A stretch of 20,168 bases of DNA from an uncultured Muribaculaceae bacterium (lineage in GTDB: Bacteria > Bacteroidota > Bacteroidia > Bacteroidales > Muribaculaceae). Numbering within the stretch: the first letter of the stretch is position 1; each line of letters opens with the position of its first letter. Location of the stretch: assembly GCA_910577465.1 (NCBI GenBank), contig CAJTMM010000022.1, positions 1 to 20,168 on the forward strand, in the 5' to 3' direction. Position numbers and translations under genes: made by a program. The notes under the pieces are model-generated. The model searched no databases, had not been told where the DNA came from, and saw only the letters and a program-made list of their open reading frames with translations. This document shows positions 7,327-15,953 of the stretch, piece after piece.

Positions 7327-7367
7327 CGATTTTTTATAATATACAAAATTACAAAAAAATCGATGTC
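7322..7367 (-). promoter_or_regulatory. 14-bp perfect inverted repeat enclosing a promoter -7 box at the phosphoesterase start
   Basis: Arms at 7322-7335 (GACATCGATTTTTT) and 7354-7367 are perfect reverse complements with an 18-nt spacer. On the minus strand the spacer contains TAATTTTG (7351-7344), matching the Bacteroidetes -7 consensus; no good -33 TTG is seen. The arm at 7322-7335 overlaps the first ATG of the phosphoesterase. A transcript starting from this promoter would lack the far arm, whereas read-through RNA from the upstream fimbrial operon could fold the full hairpin over the start codon. Confidence 0.6.
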
Positions 7368-7382
7368 GGACGATAATCGTCC
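7368..7382 (-). terminator. possible terminator stem after the DUF5106 gene
   Basis: The 15-nt near-palindrome GGACGATAATCGTCC lies 7 nt after the stop of the DUF5106 gene. On the minus strand it can form a 6-bp stem with a 3-nt loop. A run of seven T follows about 8 nt later inside the neighbouring inverted repeat. The gap between stem and T-run is longer than usual, so this may be a weak terminator or only part of a composite structure. Confidence 0.4.
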
Positions 7383-7389
7383 AGGCAGA

Positions 7390-8295
7390 TTATTGTTGTG
7401 TAGCCGTGTTGGTAAGGTCGGAGGGGAGGGTGGTGAGGTTGCGGTGGATGACGGTGCCGTCGGGGGCGAGGAGGTAGATGGAGGGTATTGCCGGGAGGTC
7501 GTAGAGTTCGTCGGTGTCGATTTGTCCGAGTGGCGAATAGCCTACGGTCCAAGCAGTGGGAAGGGTGTCGGCATAACGTTGCCATGCCGCCGGGTCGGTA
7601 TCGAAGGGGGTGATGAGGGTGACTGCGAGGGTGCCGTCGGTTATCTGCCGGGCTATTGAGGAATCGCGGGTGAGAGCGGCGGTCAATGTGTGGCAGTCGG
7701 AGCAGTCGGGGTCGAAGAAAATAAGGAGTGTCACGGTGCCCTGGCGGAGGGTGGAGAAGAGTGTGCGTGTGCGTCCGTGGCGGTCGATGAATGTGAAGTC
7801 GGCAGCCCGTGTGCCGTGGCGGTTCTTTGCCAATGTCTGTAGTGCGTAATCAAGATATACGCGTTGCGGCGACTGCGGCTGATAGCAGTCGGCGAGAACA
7901 CGGCACATGATTTCGTAGGAGGGTTCGTGGTATACGGGTGACTGGCGTTCGCCTAAGTAGCGGTGTGAGAGTTCGGCTACGAGTTGCAGCGATATGGAGT
8001 CGGCAGCGGCGTGTGCGGCAAAGTCACGGAAAGAGGATGTGACAGCGTCGGATGATGCATGCGGCGCTATGCTGAAGAAATTGACCATGTTGATTTCCAT
8101 GAAGGCTGAGTTGCGTGCGGCGCAGGTGTCGTTCCAGTCCATGGCGTCCCAGAAGTGGCGCATGATATAGTCGGCACGCTGCATAGGGACGGTGAGGTCC
8201 GAGGGAACCGAGGGTAGCGGCAATAATTGTTGCGCTTGTACCATAACCGCAGCAATGTGCAGGGCTATGATGGTGAGGAGAGTACGCGGGTTCAT
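7390..8295 (-). CDS. secreted DUF5106 / thioredoxin-fold protein
   Basis: The 301-residue protein has a signal peptide (about 1-22, cut near AQA/Q). A DUF5106-like helical region covers about 30-155 and a TlpA/AhpC-type thioredoxin fold covers about 165-290. The redox motif is Cys198-Ser-Asp-Cys201, preceded by the usual hydrophobic strand and FFDP, with a cis-proline at Pro271 (AIPSIYLL). It is therefore likely a periplasmic thiol-disulfide oxidoreductase, which is an inference. It starts 22 nt after the large DUF4906-like lipoprotein gene and so is probably the last gene of the fimbrial operon. The large lipoprotein has several C-terminal cysteines, which makes it a plausible substrate. Confidence 0.85.
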   Translation of the reverse strand: MNPRTLLTIIALHIAAVMVQAQQLLPLPSVPSDLTVPMQRADYIMRHFWDAMDWNDTCAARNSAFMEINMVNFFSIAPHASSDAVTSSFRDFAAHAAADSISLQLVAELSHRYLGERQSPVYHEPSYEIMCRVLADCYQPQSPQRVYLDYALQTLAKNRHGTRAADFTFIDRHGRTRTLFSTLRQGTVTLLIFFDPDCSDCHTLTAALTRDSSIARQITDGTLAVTLITPFDTDPAAWQRYADTLPTAWTVGYSPLGQIDTDELYDLPAIPSIYLLAPDGTVIHRNLTTLPSDLTNTATQQ

Positions 8296-8317
8296 GGAAG
8301 GAATTGGTAGTGAGACT

Positions 8318-11300
8318 TTATTTGGAATTGTCTGTTACGCAGCGCACAAAACAAGCATCGGGACCATTGATTTTCTTGGTGTTTTTCTGCATACCGTAGG
8401 CACCATCCTTACATGAGGTGGCATCGGTCCAATAGGAGTAGAAGTCGAATGTGTGGTAGTTGATGTCCCATGCGGTGGCGGTAGTCTGGTCGGAGCCACT
8501 GCCGGGAAGACTCACTCCCTTTTCACATCCCTGAAGGTAATATACGGCACCGTTGGATTTATATACATCGTAGAACAGCGGCCGGACGTTGATGTAGCTG
8601 TTCTTGTAATCGGTCATTACGTGTGAGCGTGATGCGTAACGCAATACACCACCGTAACCGTTATCGACATTTTCGTCGTATTGGCTCTTGCGGTGTCCAT
8701 AGCCCGAGGCGCCGATGGGGAAGAAGATGTTGCTACCGTTGGTTGTGTTGTATATGAAGCATCCACGCATGCCGCATGCTGATTGTGTGGAAGTGCCTGA
8801 GCGCATGTATCCGTAGGCAGTTGCCTCGTCACCTGCCGTCTCGGTAGCGCCGTCGCCATACAATACTCCGTATCCGTAGGCTATGTTGCTATTACTATAG
8901 ATGCTCTTGTAGTCACTGAACTTTGCTACGCGTACATTGGCTCCCATGGTGGTGGGTGCGGAGAATTTTAATTTGTGGACTGAGTCGGCGGCTAAATTAA
9001 CGCCGCAAGGAGCTATCTCGGACCATTCCTTGCTTTCGCCCGATGCAAGCCGGAACGAGTAAGTGCCGGGTGCAACACCGTAGCCTTTGTCAATGTTGTT
9101 TTCGGCAAGGATAGCGTCGTTCCAGTTACCGAATTTGAACATCGATCCTTCCTCGAGCGGCGACAATGCTTCTTCCTCGGCAGCGTACATGTTGTAGGAG
9201 TGCCACTGTATGCCGTCGCCCACTACATCGAGTGGCGCGTAACCCTGACGCAGATATATGTGGTGCACGCATGAGTTGTCGTGATAAGTGACATTAATCA
9301 TACCGCAACGAACCTCATTTGCTCCGATGGCGCTTTTCGGACGCACATAAAACTGGACACTCGAGCCGGTGAGTCCGGTTACGGGTATGCTACCGTAGGT
9401 GGCGTCGTCAGATGAAATCTCGAAATATTCTGAGCCGCTTTCAAGTTTTGCTGTCCACGGACCTTCGGATGTTACGTTAATAAAATTCTTGTCGGATTCT
9501 TTTTTACGTATTTTCAGTTCGACATGGAATGGGTCGGTGTTGGTGTGTGAACGCCAGATTCCTTTGGGGTTTACGATGCGTTCGACCTGTATGATCTCTG
9601 CCTTGGTGGTGTATGGTTTGCCATTGATGGTGGCAGAGAATGTGACTATTGCCTTGCGGCGGTAGGCGGTGAATACGTTGTTGCCGGTGTAGGCAGTTTC
9701 CTTAATCAGCTGCTTGGTACGTGTGTAAAGGGGGATATTGAAGTGCATTTCATTGCCTTCCTTGCTCACTGTGTAGCTTCCATCGGATGAACCCTCTTCG
9801 TAGGGTTTGTCGCTCGGAATGGCTGTGTAGGTGCGTTTGCCGCGGTTGTTGGATTCCCAGTACGTCTGGTTGTAATTGCCGGTCCATGATTGTCCGGCTG
9901 GTGGTACAATGACCGGATCCTTTACGCCTCGTAAGGACAGGAAGCCGTTCCAAGGACCGGGGTTGTACAAGGTTCCGGTATAGTAGTCAAGATCCGGATC
10001 CGGATCTGCCGGAGCCCAGGAGTTTTTATTTTGTTCCTCGTCGGCATCAATGGTGGCTGTGAGGTCGCCTTCGATATTGCCCACGATAGTGACCGGCATT
10101 ATCAGTGATTCGTTGTAGACATAGGATATATAATAGGGTACAGGCATGAATATACCGTCTTCCTTAGTGTAGTCGATGTGCCAGTCGACATCGTTGGCGT
10201 TGCCGTTGAACCGCAGTGTGAGTTTATAGTGGTGGTTTCGTTCGGCGTTGTAATCCCGTTCGGTATCCTTTCCGAGCATGAAGCGGTAAACGATGCGTCC
10301 GGAACTGTTATTGTCGAACAGTTTAGCCTTGTAATAGGCTTCCACTTCGATGTATGTGCCGAGAGAGCGACCATCCTTGTTGTCCTTGAAATCGTCGCTT
10401 TCGGGGTCGTTGGCACCGGGATAGTCCACCTTGCCGTCGCCGTCGGCATCCTGCCATTTTTCCTTACCGATACCGGTGCCCTGCATATTTTCGAAGAAGA
10501 AAAGGGCATCGGCGGTGGATGAGTGGTCGGAGCTGATGTCGGGGTCGCCCGAGGGGTTTTCCTTGGTGATGCATGGCCATAGGGTTTCCGCCTGATCCAT
10601 AGAGCCTTCGCCGTAGACTATGGTCTGCGATGAGTGTACGGGAGCGTATAGGGGAGAATCGGTGGATTTTACGGCATTGCCCTCACCGAGCTGTGAAGAG
10701 TAGGGTATATCCTTGATGCTTACAGATTTGATGTAGATGTTGACTCCCTTACGGAGTTTTGAGCCGTCGAACGCTACGGTAACTTTCGAAGCCACGCGCT
10801 TGATCCATGCGCATAGGCTGCGTGTGGAGCCGTCGATGCGAACGATAGGAGCTTCGCTTCCTGTCCAAGTCTCTCCCTCGGGCGAGAAGTAGCCGAACAT
10901 CTGTGAGTTTGCCGAGATGTCCTCGTTGTTCCAGTTGAAACGAATGGCTTTGAGTCCGGCTTCGGATGCTATCTCGTTGGAGTAGCGTTCGATGTTGCCC
11001 ACGTTTGCCACAGCGTACATGCGGTAGTGTCCGTAGGGTACGGTGAGTTTGAATTTGGCGCGTTCGGTCTTATCCTCCGCGCGGTCAAAATCTGTGCCGG
11101 TGTCGGAGTCGGTGCGGTTTTCGGAGGAGATGGTCACGTCGGTGCGGTCCAGCTGAGTGGAGAACACGAGATTGCCGTCGGTGCTGTATAGCAGTACCCA
11201 AATCTTGTCAATCTCGCTGATGGAGTTGCCGGCAGCGCGGGACAACGCTCCTGCCATGGGACGGAAGTCGACGGCGGCTTCAATAGTGACCTCGCCTTCG

Positions 11301-11413
11301 CCGGTGGGACCGAAGTTGCGTTCGGGGAAGTCATCGGCGCAACCTGTCAACAGCGCGGAGATGGCTACAGCAAATATGGAGAGTATTATCTGGTGTATGT
11401 ATCGGAGTGTCAT
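8318..11413 (-). CDS. large fimbrial lipoprotein, DUF4906-like, possible tip or adhesin subunit
   Basis: The 1031-residue protein has a lipoprotein signal with lipobox LLTGC (Cys25). The N-terminal part resembles fimbrillin domains of FimA/Mfa proteins: a strand-rich region with PYGHYRMYAVANVG near 126-139 and an ACxWIKRVASKVTVAFDG-like segment near 200-217. A calcium-loop-like segment of alternating Asp (about 322-350) sits between domains. The C-terminal 250 residues or so are rich in Gly, Tyr and Ser, contain several cysteines, and end in a CFVRCV motif like the ends of FISUMP-type domains. The DUF4906 assignment comes from overall pattern memory. By analogy with the FimC-E and Mfa3-5 accessory subunits, a tip-located component is likely. 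It is in operon with neighbours at 24 nt and 22 nt spacing. Confidence 0.75.
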   Translation of the reverse strand: MTLRYIHQIILSIFAVAISALLTGCADDFPERNFGPTGEGEVTIEAAVDFRPMAGALSRAAGNSISEIDKIWVLLYSTDGNLVFSTQLDRTDVTISSENRTDSDTGTDFDRAEDKTERAKFKLTVPYGHYRMYAVANVGNIERYSNEIASEAGLKAIRFNWNNEDISANSQMFGYFSPEGETWTGSEAPIVRIDGSTRSLCAWIKRVASKVTVAFDGSKLRKGVNIYIKSVSIKDIPYSSQLGEGNAVKSTDSPLYAPVHSSQTIVYGEGSMDQAETLWPCITKENPSGDPDISSDHSSTADALFFFENMQGTGIGKEKWQDADGDGKVDYPGANDPESDDFKDNKDGRSLGTYIEVEAYYKAKLFDNNSSGRIVYRFMLGKDTERDYNAERNHHYKLTLRFNGNANDVDWHIDYTKEDGIFMPVPYYISYVYNESLIMPVTIVGNIEGDLTATIDADEEQNKNSWAPADPDPDLDYYTGTLYNPGPWNGFLSLRGVKDPVIVPPAGQSWTGNYNQTYWESNNRGKRTYTAIPSDKPYEEGSSDGSYTVSKEGNEMHFNIPLYTRTKQLIKETAYTGNNVFTAYRRKAIVTFSATINGKPYTTKAEIIQVERIVNPKGIWRSHTNTDPFHVELKIRKKESDKNFINVTSEGPWTAKLESGSEYFEISSDDATYGSIPVTGLTGSSVQFYVRPKSAIGANEVRCGMINVTYHDNSCVHHIYLRQGYAPLDVVGDGIQWHSYNMYAAEEEALSPLEEGSMFKFGNWNDAILAENNIDKGYGVAPGTYSFRLASGESKEWSEIAPCGVNLAADSVHKLKFSAPTTMGANVRVAKFSDYKSIYSNSNIAYGYGVLYGDGATETAGDEATAYGYMRSGTSTQSACGMRGCFIYNTTNGSNIFFPIGASGYGHRKSQYDENVDNGYGGVLRYASRSHVMTDYKNSYINVRPLFYDVYKSNGAVYYLQGCEKGVSLPGSGSDQTTATAWDINYHTFDFYSYWTDATSCKDGAYGMQKNTKKINGPDACFVRCVTDNSK

Positions 11414-11437
11414 AATGGGTATGCAGATGTGTGGATG

Positions 11438-12556
11438 TTATGCTTCAGGATAGGGTAGACCGAAATCGGGGTTGAGCTCCACGGAAGAGTATGGGCGGAG
11501 GTCAATCTGCCAGTCGAGTTCGTCGAGATTCTTGATGTTGACGTTGACCACGACGTGGGTGTTGCGCGGCAATTGCGGGAGATTCGGGAAATATTTGGTG
11601 TAGTCGCATCCGTTCATTCTTATGGTAAGAGAGTAGTTTAGCTCTCCATCCGGGCTATTTGGGTCGGCATATTTACCTTCGAGGAGATAAAATGAGGGTA
11701 GCGTCACGGTGTTACCTTCCGCCCGTGCGGTGACATCCGTATAGCTTCGGTGGAAGGTGTAGTATTCGTTGTTGCCAATGTTTGGGACTTGATAGGCGGT
11801 AATCTCACCTGCGTCGTTGTAGACGGTATTGCGTGGCATGAAGTACTCTTTGCGTGAGAGTTTGTTTATGCGAATCTCTTCGATGTTAAAATCGTTGAGC
11901 GATGATGAGTTTGTGATGTTGAGGGTGAATTTTACAGCCGCGCGTGTCACGAACAGTCGTTTGGGGAATGTGGGTACGGGCTGCACGGGGTCGACGAACG
12001 GAACGTCGACACGATGGCATTCGCTCATGGGAAGAACTCCATTGAGTGTCTCGGTCTCACTGTCAAGAGTTATCAGCAGGGAAGAAAGTTGACTTTCGGG
12101 TAAGCGCGAACCCGGAGTGAGCGAAGAGAAGTCGTAGTTGATTAATTTTACAGTCTGTCCGTTGTTGTCGGTACGTGTTGCCGATTCGTTGACTATCAGA
12201 TAAACGAGTTTGGTCTCTCCTGATACCACCCGGTACTGGAATGCTCCGGCTGTGATGGCAGGGTTGTTGAGGAACGGCTTGGTGATGTGGTCGTTGTGCT
12301 CGATGGTGAGGTCGGGACGCACGATGATAATGCGTAGTTCCTGCATCATCTCGTTAGGTCCGGTAGGTGCAGAGTAGTCGGCACGCGACTGTGCGGCGCG
12401 TGATACCGTGCCGGGAGTGGACATTGCCACCTGAAGGCGTAGCATGGCATCGCCGCCGTCGGTATCGGGACCATCGGCGTGAGAGCCGGAGCAAGAGCCT
12501 AATATGGCTCCGACCATGGTGGTTATGCCAAGTAATATGTGTCGGGGTGAAATCAT
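11438..12556 (-). CDS. fimbrillin-like lipoprotein, accessory fimbrial subunit
   Basis: The 372-residue lipoprotein has a signal sequence with lipobox ILGSC (Cys22). The two-domain, beta-rich layout is typical of Bacteroidales fimbrial subunits. The segment FVTRAAVKFTLNI (202-214) corresponds to the conserved R-A-x-x-K/R-F strand found in fimbrillins. The C-terminus alternates hydrophobic residues after LPRNTHVVVNVNI and ends in a strand suited to donor-strand exchange. It probably corresponds functionally to Mfa3/Mfa4- or FimC/FimD-type accessory proteins, but which one cannot be said. It lies between the FimB/Mfa2 anchor (39-nt gap) and the large DUF4906-like lipoprotein (24-nt gap). Confidence 0.78.
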   Translation of the reverse strand: MISPRHILLGITTMVGAILGSCSGSHADGPDTDGGDAMLRLQVAMSTPGTVSRAAQSRADYSAPTGPNEMMQELRIIIVRPDLTIEHNDHITKPFLNNPAITAGAFQYRVVSGETKLVYLIVNESATRTDNNGQTVKLINYDFSSLTPGSRLPESQLSSLLITLDSETETLNGVLPMSECHRVDVPFVDPVQPVPTFPKRLFVTRAAVKFTLNITNSSSLNDFNIEEIRINKLSRKEYFMPRNTVYNDAGEITAYQVPNIGNNEYYTFHRSYTDVTARAEGNTVTLPSFYLLEGKYADPNSPDGELNYSLTIRMNGCDYTKYFPNLPQLPRNTHVVVNVNIKNLDELDWQIDLRPYSSVELNPDFGLPYPEA

Positions 12557-12595
12557 CAGTATCTGATTGGATATGCGGTGGAGTGGTTGTGGGGG

Positions 12596-13645
12596 TTATT
12601 GTTCGATGTCGTTATATCGTACGTTCCAGTCGTTGATTGAGATATTGATATCGTACCAAGTGTCGTTCTCGTTAAGCAGGAACAGCAGGGACCAACGGCT
12701 TTCGCGGTCGAGGTATTCCTGATTAGGCATTTGTGAATATAAATCGCTGCGCAACTGTAATAGTGCATCGATGAGATATATGCTAAGGGCTTCCTTGCCA
12801 TCCTTAACGCGTGTGATGCGTAGCCGGCTTGCTTTCCTACCTGTGTTACCTAAACATCCATTCTCGGTGACTAAGCGGGCTAATGAGAATTCTGCGTAGG
12901 CATCGGTTATCGGGTCGCCATTTGACATGTATCCACCGGTAAGAGTGCCTGTAACCCATGGATGGTATGTGACGATGCCGTTGCTGACGACTTTGTTATC
13001 GTGAGCCATGAGGGTGTTGTCGTCGGTTATCTCCCATTTGAATGCGTCGGGATCGACGGGCTTGCCGCTGACGTGTTGCAGGACTATGCGTACATTGTTG
13101 GTGTCCTTAATCATCTTCACAGTGGCTTCGGTATATTGACCGAGTGTTTCGGATATGGAGAATTCAACGGTACCCCAGAAGAGGTCGTGCATCGCCTCGC
13201 CGGGGTTTTCCTCAAGATGAGCAGGGTTGATGAGCAGCGACAGCGAGGTATAGGGTGAGCCTTGCGAGGGAGCGCCGCCGGGATGCGAGAATGAAGCTTT
13301 GTTGCAGCCGATACCGCCATAGGCTACGGCACGGTAGTGTCCGGCGGGGAGGTCGACGGTCATGCGGTAGTTCTCGTCGGCAAGGGGTGCGCCGTTGACG
13401 GTGCGTGTGGTCACGTATTTGCCGTCGGCATCGTAGATGTAGACTGTGAGACACTCGACATAGTGCATGAATGCGTTGGCGTAGTCCATGTTGTAGTCGT
13501 AGATGAACCGCAGTTTGGCTCCGGAAGTACATTCGGGCAGGTCATCGTAGATGGCGTTGCATGAGGGTGCGGCAAGCAGTGTTATTGCTGCCAGCGTCGA
13601 CGAAATCAGAGCCTTTATATGTAGTTTTTTAAGAATATTCATCAT
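12596..13645 (-). CDS. FimB/Mfa2 family fimbrial anchor lipoprotein
   Basis: Proteins of this family sit at the base of the fimbria, anchor it in the outer membrane and limit its length. The 349-residue sequence has a lipobox (LAAPSC, Cys29) followed by the family hallmark IYDDLPEC (32-39) and LRFIYDYNMDYANAF (45-59). Next comes a strand pattern (VECLTVYIYDADGKYV) typical of the first transthyretin-like domain. The second ATG, one codon downstream, is an equally good start. The gene follows the major fimbrillin after a 200-nt gap that contains a strong terminator. Its expression therefore probably depends on read-through or on a promoter not recognised here. Confidence 0.92.
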   Translation of the reverse strand: MMNILKKLHIKALISSTLAAITLLAAPSCNAIYDDLPECTSGAKLRFIYDYNMDYANAFMHYVECLTVYIYDADGKYVTTRTVNGAPLADENYRMTVDLPAGHYRAVAYGGIGCNKASFSHPGGAPSQGSPYTSLSLLINPAHLEENPGEAMHDLFWGTVEFSISETLGQYTEATVKMIKDTNNVRIVLQHVSGKPVDPDAFKWEITDDNTLMAHDNKVVSNGIVTYHPWVTGTLTGGYMSNGDPITDAYAEFSLARLVTENGCLGNTGRKASRLRITRVKDGKEALSIYLIDALLQLRSDLYSQMPNQEYLDRESRWSLLFLLNENDTWYDINISINDWNVRYNDIEQ

Positions 13646-13782
13646 CAGGTGTCAGTGTTTCGGATGAAAAGCTGAAAAATATGTGTGTTGAGAAAAGAGG
13701 TGGAGAGGTAGTGTAAAAATGTCGGGCGCATGTGCGCTCCGTGTCAAAGGGAGTGTGGAGAGCGATAGTGTTTGTGGAAAAA

Positions 13783-13821
13783 ATATCAGCGGTGCGGTGT
13801 CTTGAATCGCACCGCTGATAT
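13783..13821 (-). terminator. intrinsic terminator between major fimbrillin and anchor gene
   Basis: Perfect 14-bp arms at 13783-13796 (ATATCAGCGGTGCG) and 13808-13821 form a GC-rich stem with an 11-nt loop. On the minus strand the stem is followed directly by a run of six T. It lies 25 nt after the stop codon of the Mfa1-type gene and 138 nt before the FimB/Mfa2 start. Since the genes downstream are fimbrial subunits on the same strand, incomplete termination would make the major subunit more abundant than the accessory subunits. Confidence 0.88.
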
Positions 13822-13845
13822 CTGTAGTTGAAAAGTATAGTTGAA

Positions 13846-15855
13846 TTAGAATTCGATGTTGTTCATGCGAACTACCCAGGGGAGAACGTCGCACTGTACG
13901 GTCATGTACACATCGCCCTTTTCGTCGGGTGTGCCGGGATCGGGGTTGTCGGGGTCGTTCTCAGAGATGCGCGGGTGGCCGAGCTGGCTGATTTTGGTAA
14001 CAGCGAGTTTGTAGACGTTGTTACGAACCACAGCAAACTCCATGGGACCCATTTCACCGGGAACCTGGTTGTCGTTGTGACGGTTCCAGTAGTAATAGTA
14101 GCAGTAGTATCCCCAGCCGTCTTCAGCGTCCTGGCTTGACTGATAGATGGTGATACCGGCTGCGGTTACGGCAGCCTTGAAGTTGGTGAGGAGTGTGCCA
14201 ACAGGTTTCTGGGCTTCATTCCAGAGGTTCCACATGTAGTTGGGGCTGTTGGTGTCCTGAGCTTCAGTGTCGAAATCCTCGCCAGTGCCGCCATCGCCGA
14301 ACACAGCCTTGTAGAGGGTGTTGGTGCGGTTCCATTCTTTGGTGTCGGCGTTGTAAGATACTGCGAGAGCCTGCTTGCGGATGCTGGGCCAAGTGCAGTA
14401 GAGGTTGCCGCTGAACTGGTACAGGATGGGGTCTTCGTTGGTGTTGCCGAGCTTGTTGTCCTTGTTGGAAAGGGCAGCGGCAAGAGCCTGTTCGTTTTCG
14501 TCGGTGCTTGCGAGGAGGGCGTCGGTAGCAACGAGTTTACCCTTGAATACCACACCGGTGGTAACGCCGTTGACTTGGTTGGTTACACCGGGAACGGTGT
14601 TTTCGGTAACGTAGCGCCAGATTTTGTAGCTTCCGTATGTGCCGGCGTTGTTCCAGCTGTCGGGGTTGTCGTTGGTGCCGTTTGCCAATACAGCGTCGAG
14701 ACGGCTTACATACCAGCGGTTGTTGGTTTCGGTGTTGTCAACCACGCCGTTGTCGTCGAAGAAGGGATAGTTGAAGTAGGTGGAGAAACCAGAGTTGAGG
14801 TTGCCGGCGTCCTTGATGGCAGCGTATGCGTCGACTACATAGTTGCCGGTGAGACCTGCCACGGGTTTGCCGTTCTGGTCAGTGTACCAGGGAAGTTCGG
14901 GAGCGCAGAGCTGGCTGTTGGTGGCAGTGCCGTCGGCAGATACGCGGCGCAGGTAGTAGAACTTGTTGTTCATGTTGACAAGAGCCATCTTGTTGAGGGT
15001 CACGTTGACGATATAGTCGCCGGCAGTGCCGTCGGTGTTGATGGCGCGAACTACGGGATAGGTGTTGGCGGGCAAGCCGAGAGCCTTGATGGCAGCATCG
15101 TCCTTGCTACCGTCGCGGAAGTCGAAACGTGCAACGGCGCGTTCTACCTTTATGGCACCGCGACCTTTGGAATCGCTGTTGTCAATGTCGGTAGTGGAGC
15201 CGGGGTTGTTGTGTCCCGAGAGGTTGAAAGGATTGCTTTCGGTGGTGAATGCATTCCAATCGTCTATAGTCTTGGGAAGCTCACGCAAGGCAATAGAGTA
15301 GTTGGACATGAGGAAGTTGTTGTCGGACCAAACAGATTCGCCTTCCTTGATGTCGCAAGTGGCGTTGTACCAGTCGGCGGGTACATTGCCGTTGTTGAAT
15401 ATGCCGAGCAGTGTGGAGGTGGGGTTACAGAATACGAATACGTTGACCTCGGTGTTGGCGGGGTTGGTATTGTAGTATTCGGCAAGAGTGCTCTTGGTGA
15501 TTTTGCCGGTAGCGGTGTAGTTCAAACCTTGGTTGAGGGCTGTAAGGTTGTTGTCAACAAATGAGTGAGCTACATAGCTGTTGTCGGTAGACTTAGCCAG
15601 GACGATGAGCAGAGATGAAACTTTGTTCTCTGTGGGCTGTCCAACTTCGGTGCCGGTGGTGCTGCCGCCATTGCCGTCGGTGAAGCTGCGTGAGCCATTA
15701 CCGGCGTTGGGCATTGACACGATGACGCTCATGTAGAGACCGGCATCGGAGTCGCCGGGCGCGGGCTTGTTGGCCGGTTCGTCGATGGAGTCATTGGAGC
15801 AGGATGCGAACATAGCAAGTGCAAACATTCCTGCAAGGATAGACTTGATTTTCAT
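13846..15855 (-). CDS. Mfa1-type major fimbrillin lipoprotein
   Basis: This is the main structural subunit of a short (Mfa1-like) type V fimbria. The 669-residue precursor has a lipobox (MFASC, Cys19). The family-typical VERAVARFDF segment lies at 237-246, next to the beta-strand that is replaced in the donor-strand mechanism. The C-terminal domain carries a FAVVRNNVYKLAVTKISQLG stretch, close to Mfa1 proteins, and ends in the hydrophobic strand VLPWVVRMNNIEF, suited as a donor strand. In Porphyromonas, Arg-gingipain trims the N-terminal strand; the maturing protease here is unknown. The order DUF3575, DUF3868, fimbrillin, FimB/Mfa2 fits known Bacteroides fimbrial loci. It is followed by a strong terminator and preceded by a 98-nt AT-rich gap without a clear promoter. 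Confidence 0.92.
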   Translation of the reverse strand: MKIKSILAGMFALAMFASCSNDSIDEPANKPAPGDSDAGLYMSVIVSMPNAGNGSRSFTDGNGGSTTGTEVGQPTENKVSSLLIVLAKSTDNSYVAHSFVDNNLTALNQGLNYTATGKITKSTLAEYYNTNPANTEVNVFVFCNPTSTLLGIFNNGNVPADWYNATCDIKEGESVWSDNNFLMSNYSIALRELPKTIDDWNAFTTESNPFNLSGHNNPGSTTDIDNSDSKGRGAIKVERAVARFDFRDGSKDDAAIKALGLPANTYPVVRAINTDGTAGDYIVNVTLNKMALVNMNNKFYYLRRVSADGTATNSQLCAPELPWYTDQNGKPVAGLTGNYVVDAYAAIKDAGNLNSGFSTYFNYPFFDDNGVVDNTETNNRWYVSRLDAVLANGTNDNPDSWNNAGTYGSYKIWRYVTENTVPGVTNQVNGVTTGVVFKGKLVATDALLASTDENEQALAAALSNKDNKLGNTNEDPILYQFSGNLYCTWPSIRKQALAVSYNADTKEWNRTNTLYKAVFGDGGTGEDFDTEAQDTNSPNYMWNLWNEAQKPVGTLLTNFKAAVTAAGITIYQSSQDAEDGWGYYCYYYYWNRHNDNQVPGEMGPMEFAVVRNNVYKLAVTKISQLGHPRISENDPDNPDPGTPDEKGDVYMTVQCDVLPWVVRMNNIEF

Positions 15856-15927
15856 TGTGTTAAATTAATTGATTATAAGTAATTACTATTATGTTATCGC
15901 GTGTGTATAGGAATATCTTCCGGTAGT

Positions 15928-15950
15928 TTCGGGCAGGGCGTCTGTCCGAA
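15928..15950 (-). other. imperfect hairpin between the OmpA-like gene and the major fimbrillin gene
   Basis: Arms TTCGGGCAG and CTGTCCGAA with a 5-nt loop form a 9-bp stem with one imperfect pair. It begins 3 nt after the stop of the DUF3868/OmpA gene. No T-run follows on the minus strand, so it is not a typical intrinsic terminator. It could protect an mRNA 3' end or mark a processing site before mfa1. Confidence 0.4.
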
Positions 15951-15953
15951 GTT

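Noticed and set aside
14575..15564. 329-codon plus-strand open frame, Gly/Val-rich
   Set aside because: It lies entirely antisense to the well-supported Mfa1-type gene, and its Val/Gly-rich composition is what the reverse of Asn/Thr/Pro-rich codons gives. No start signal or domain is seen.
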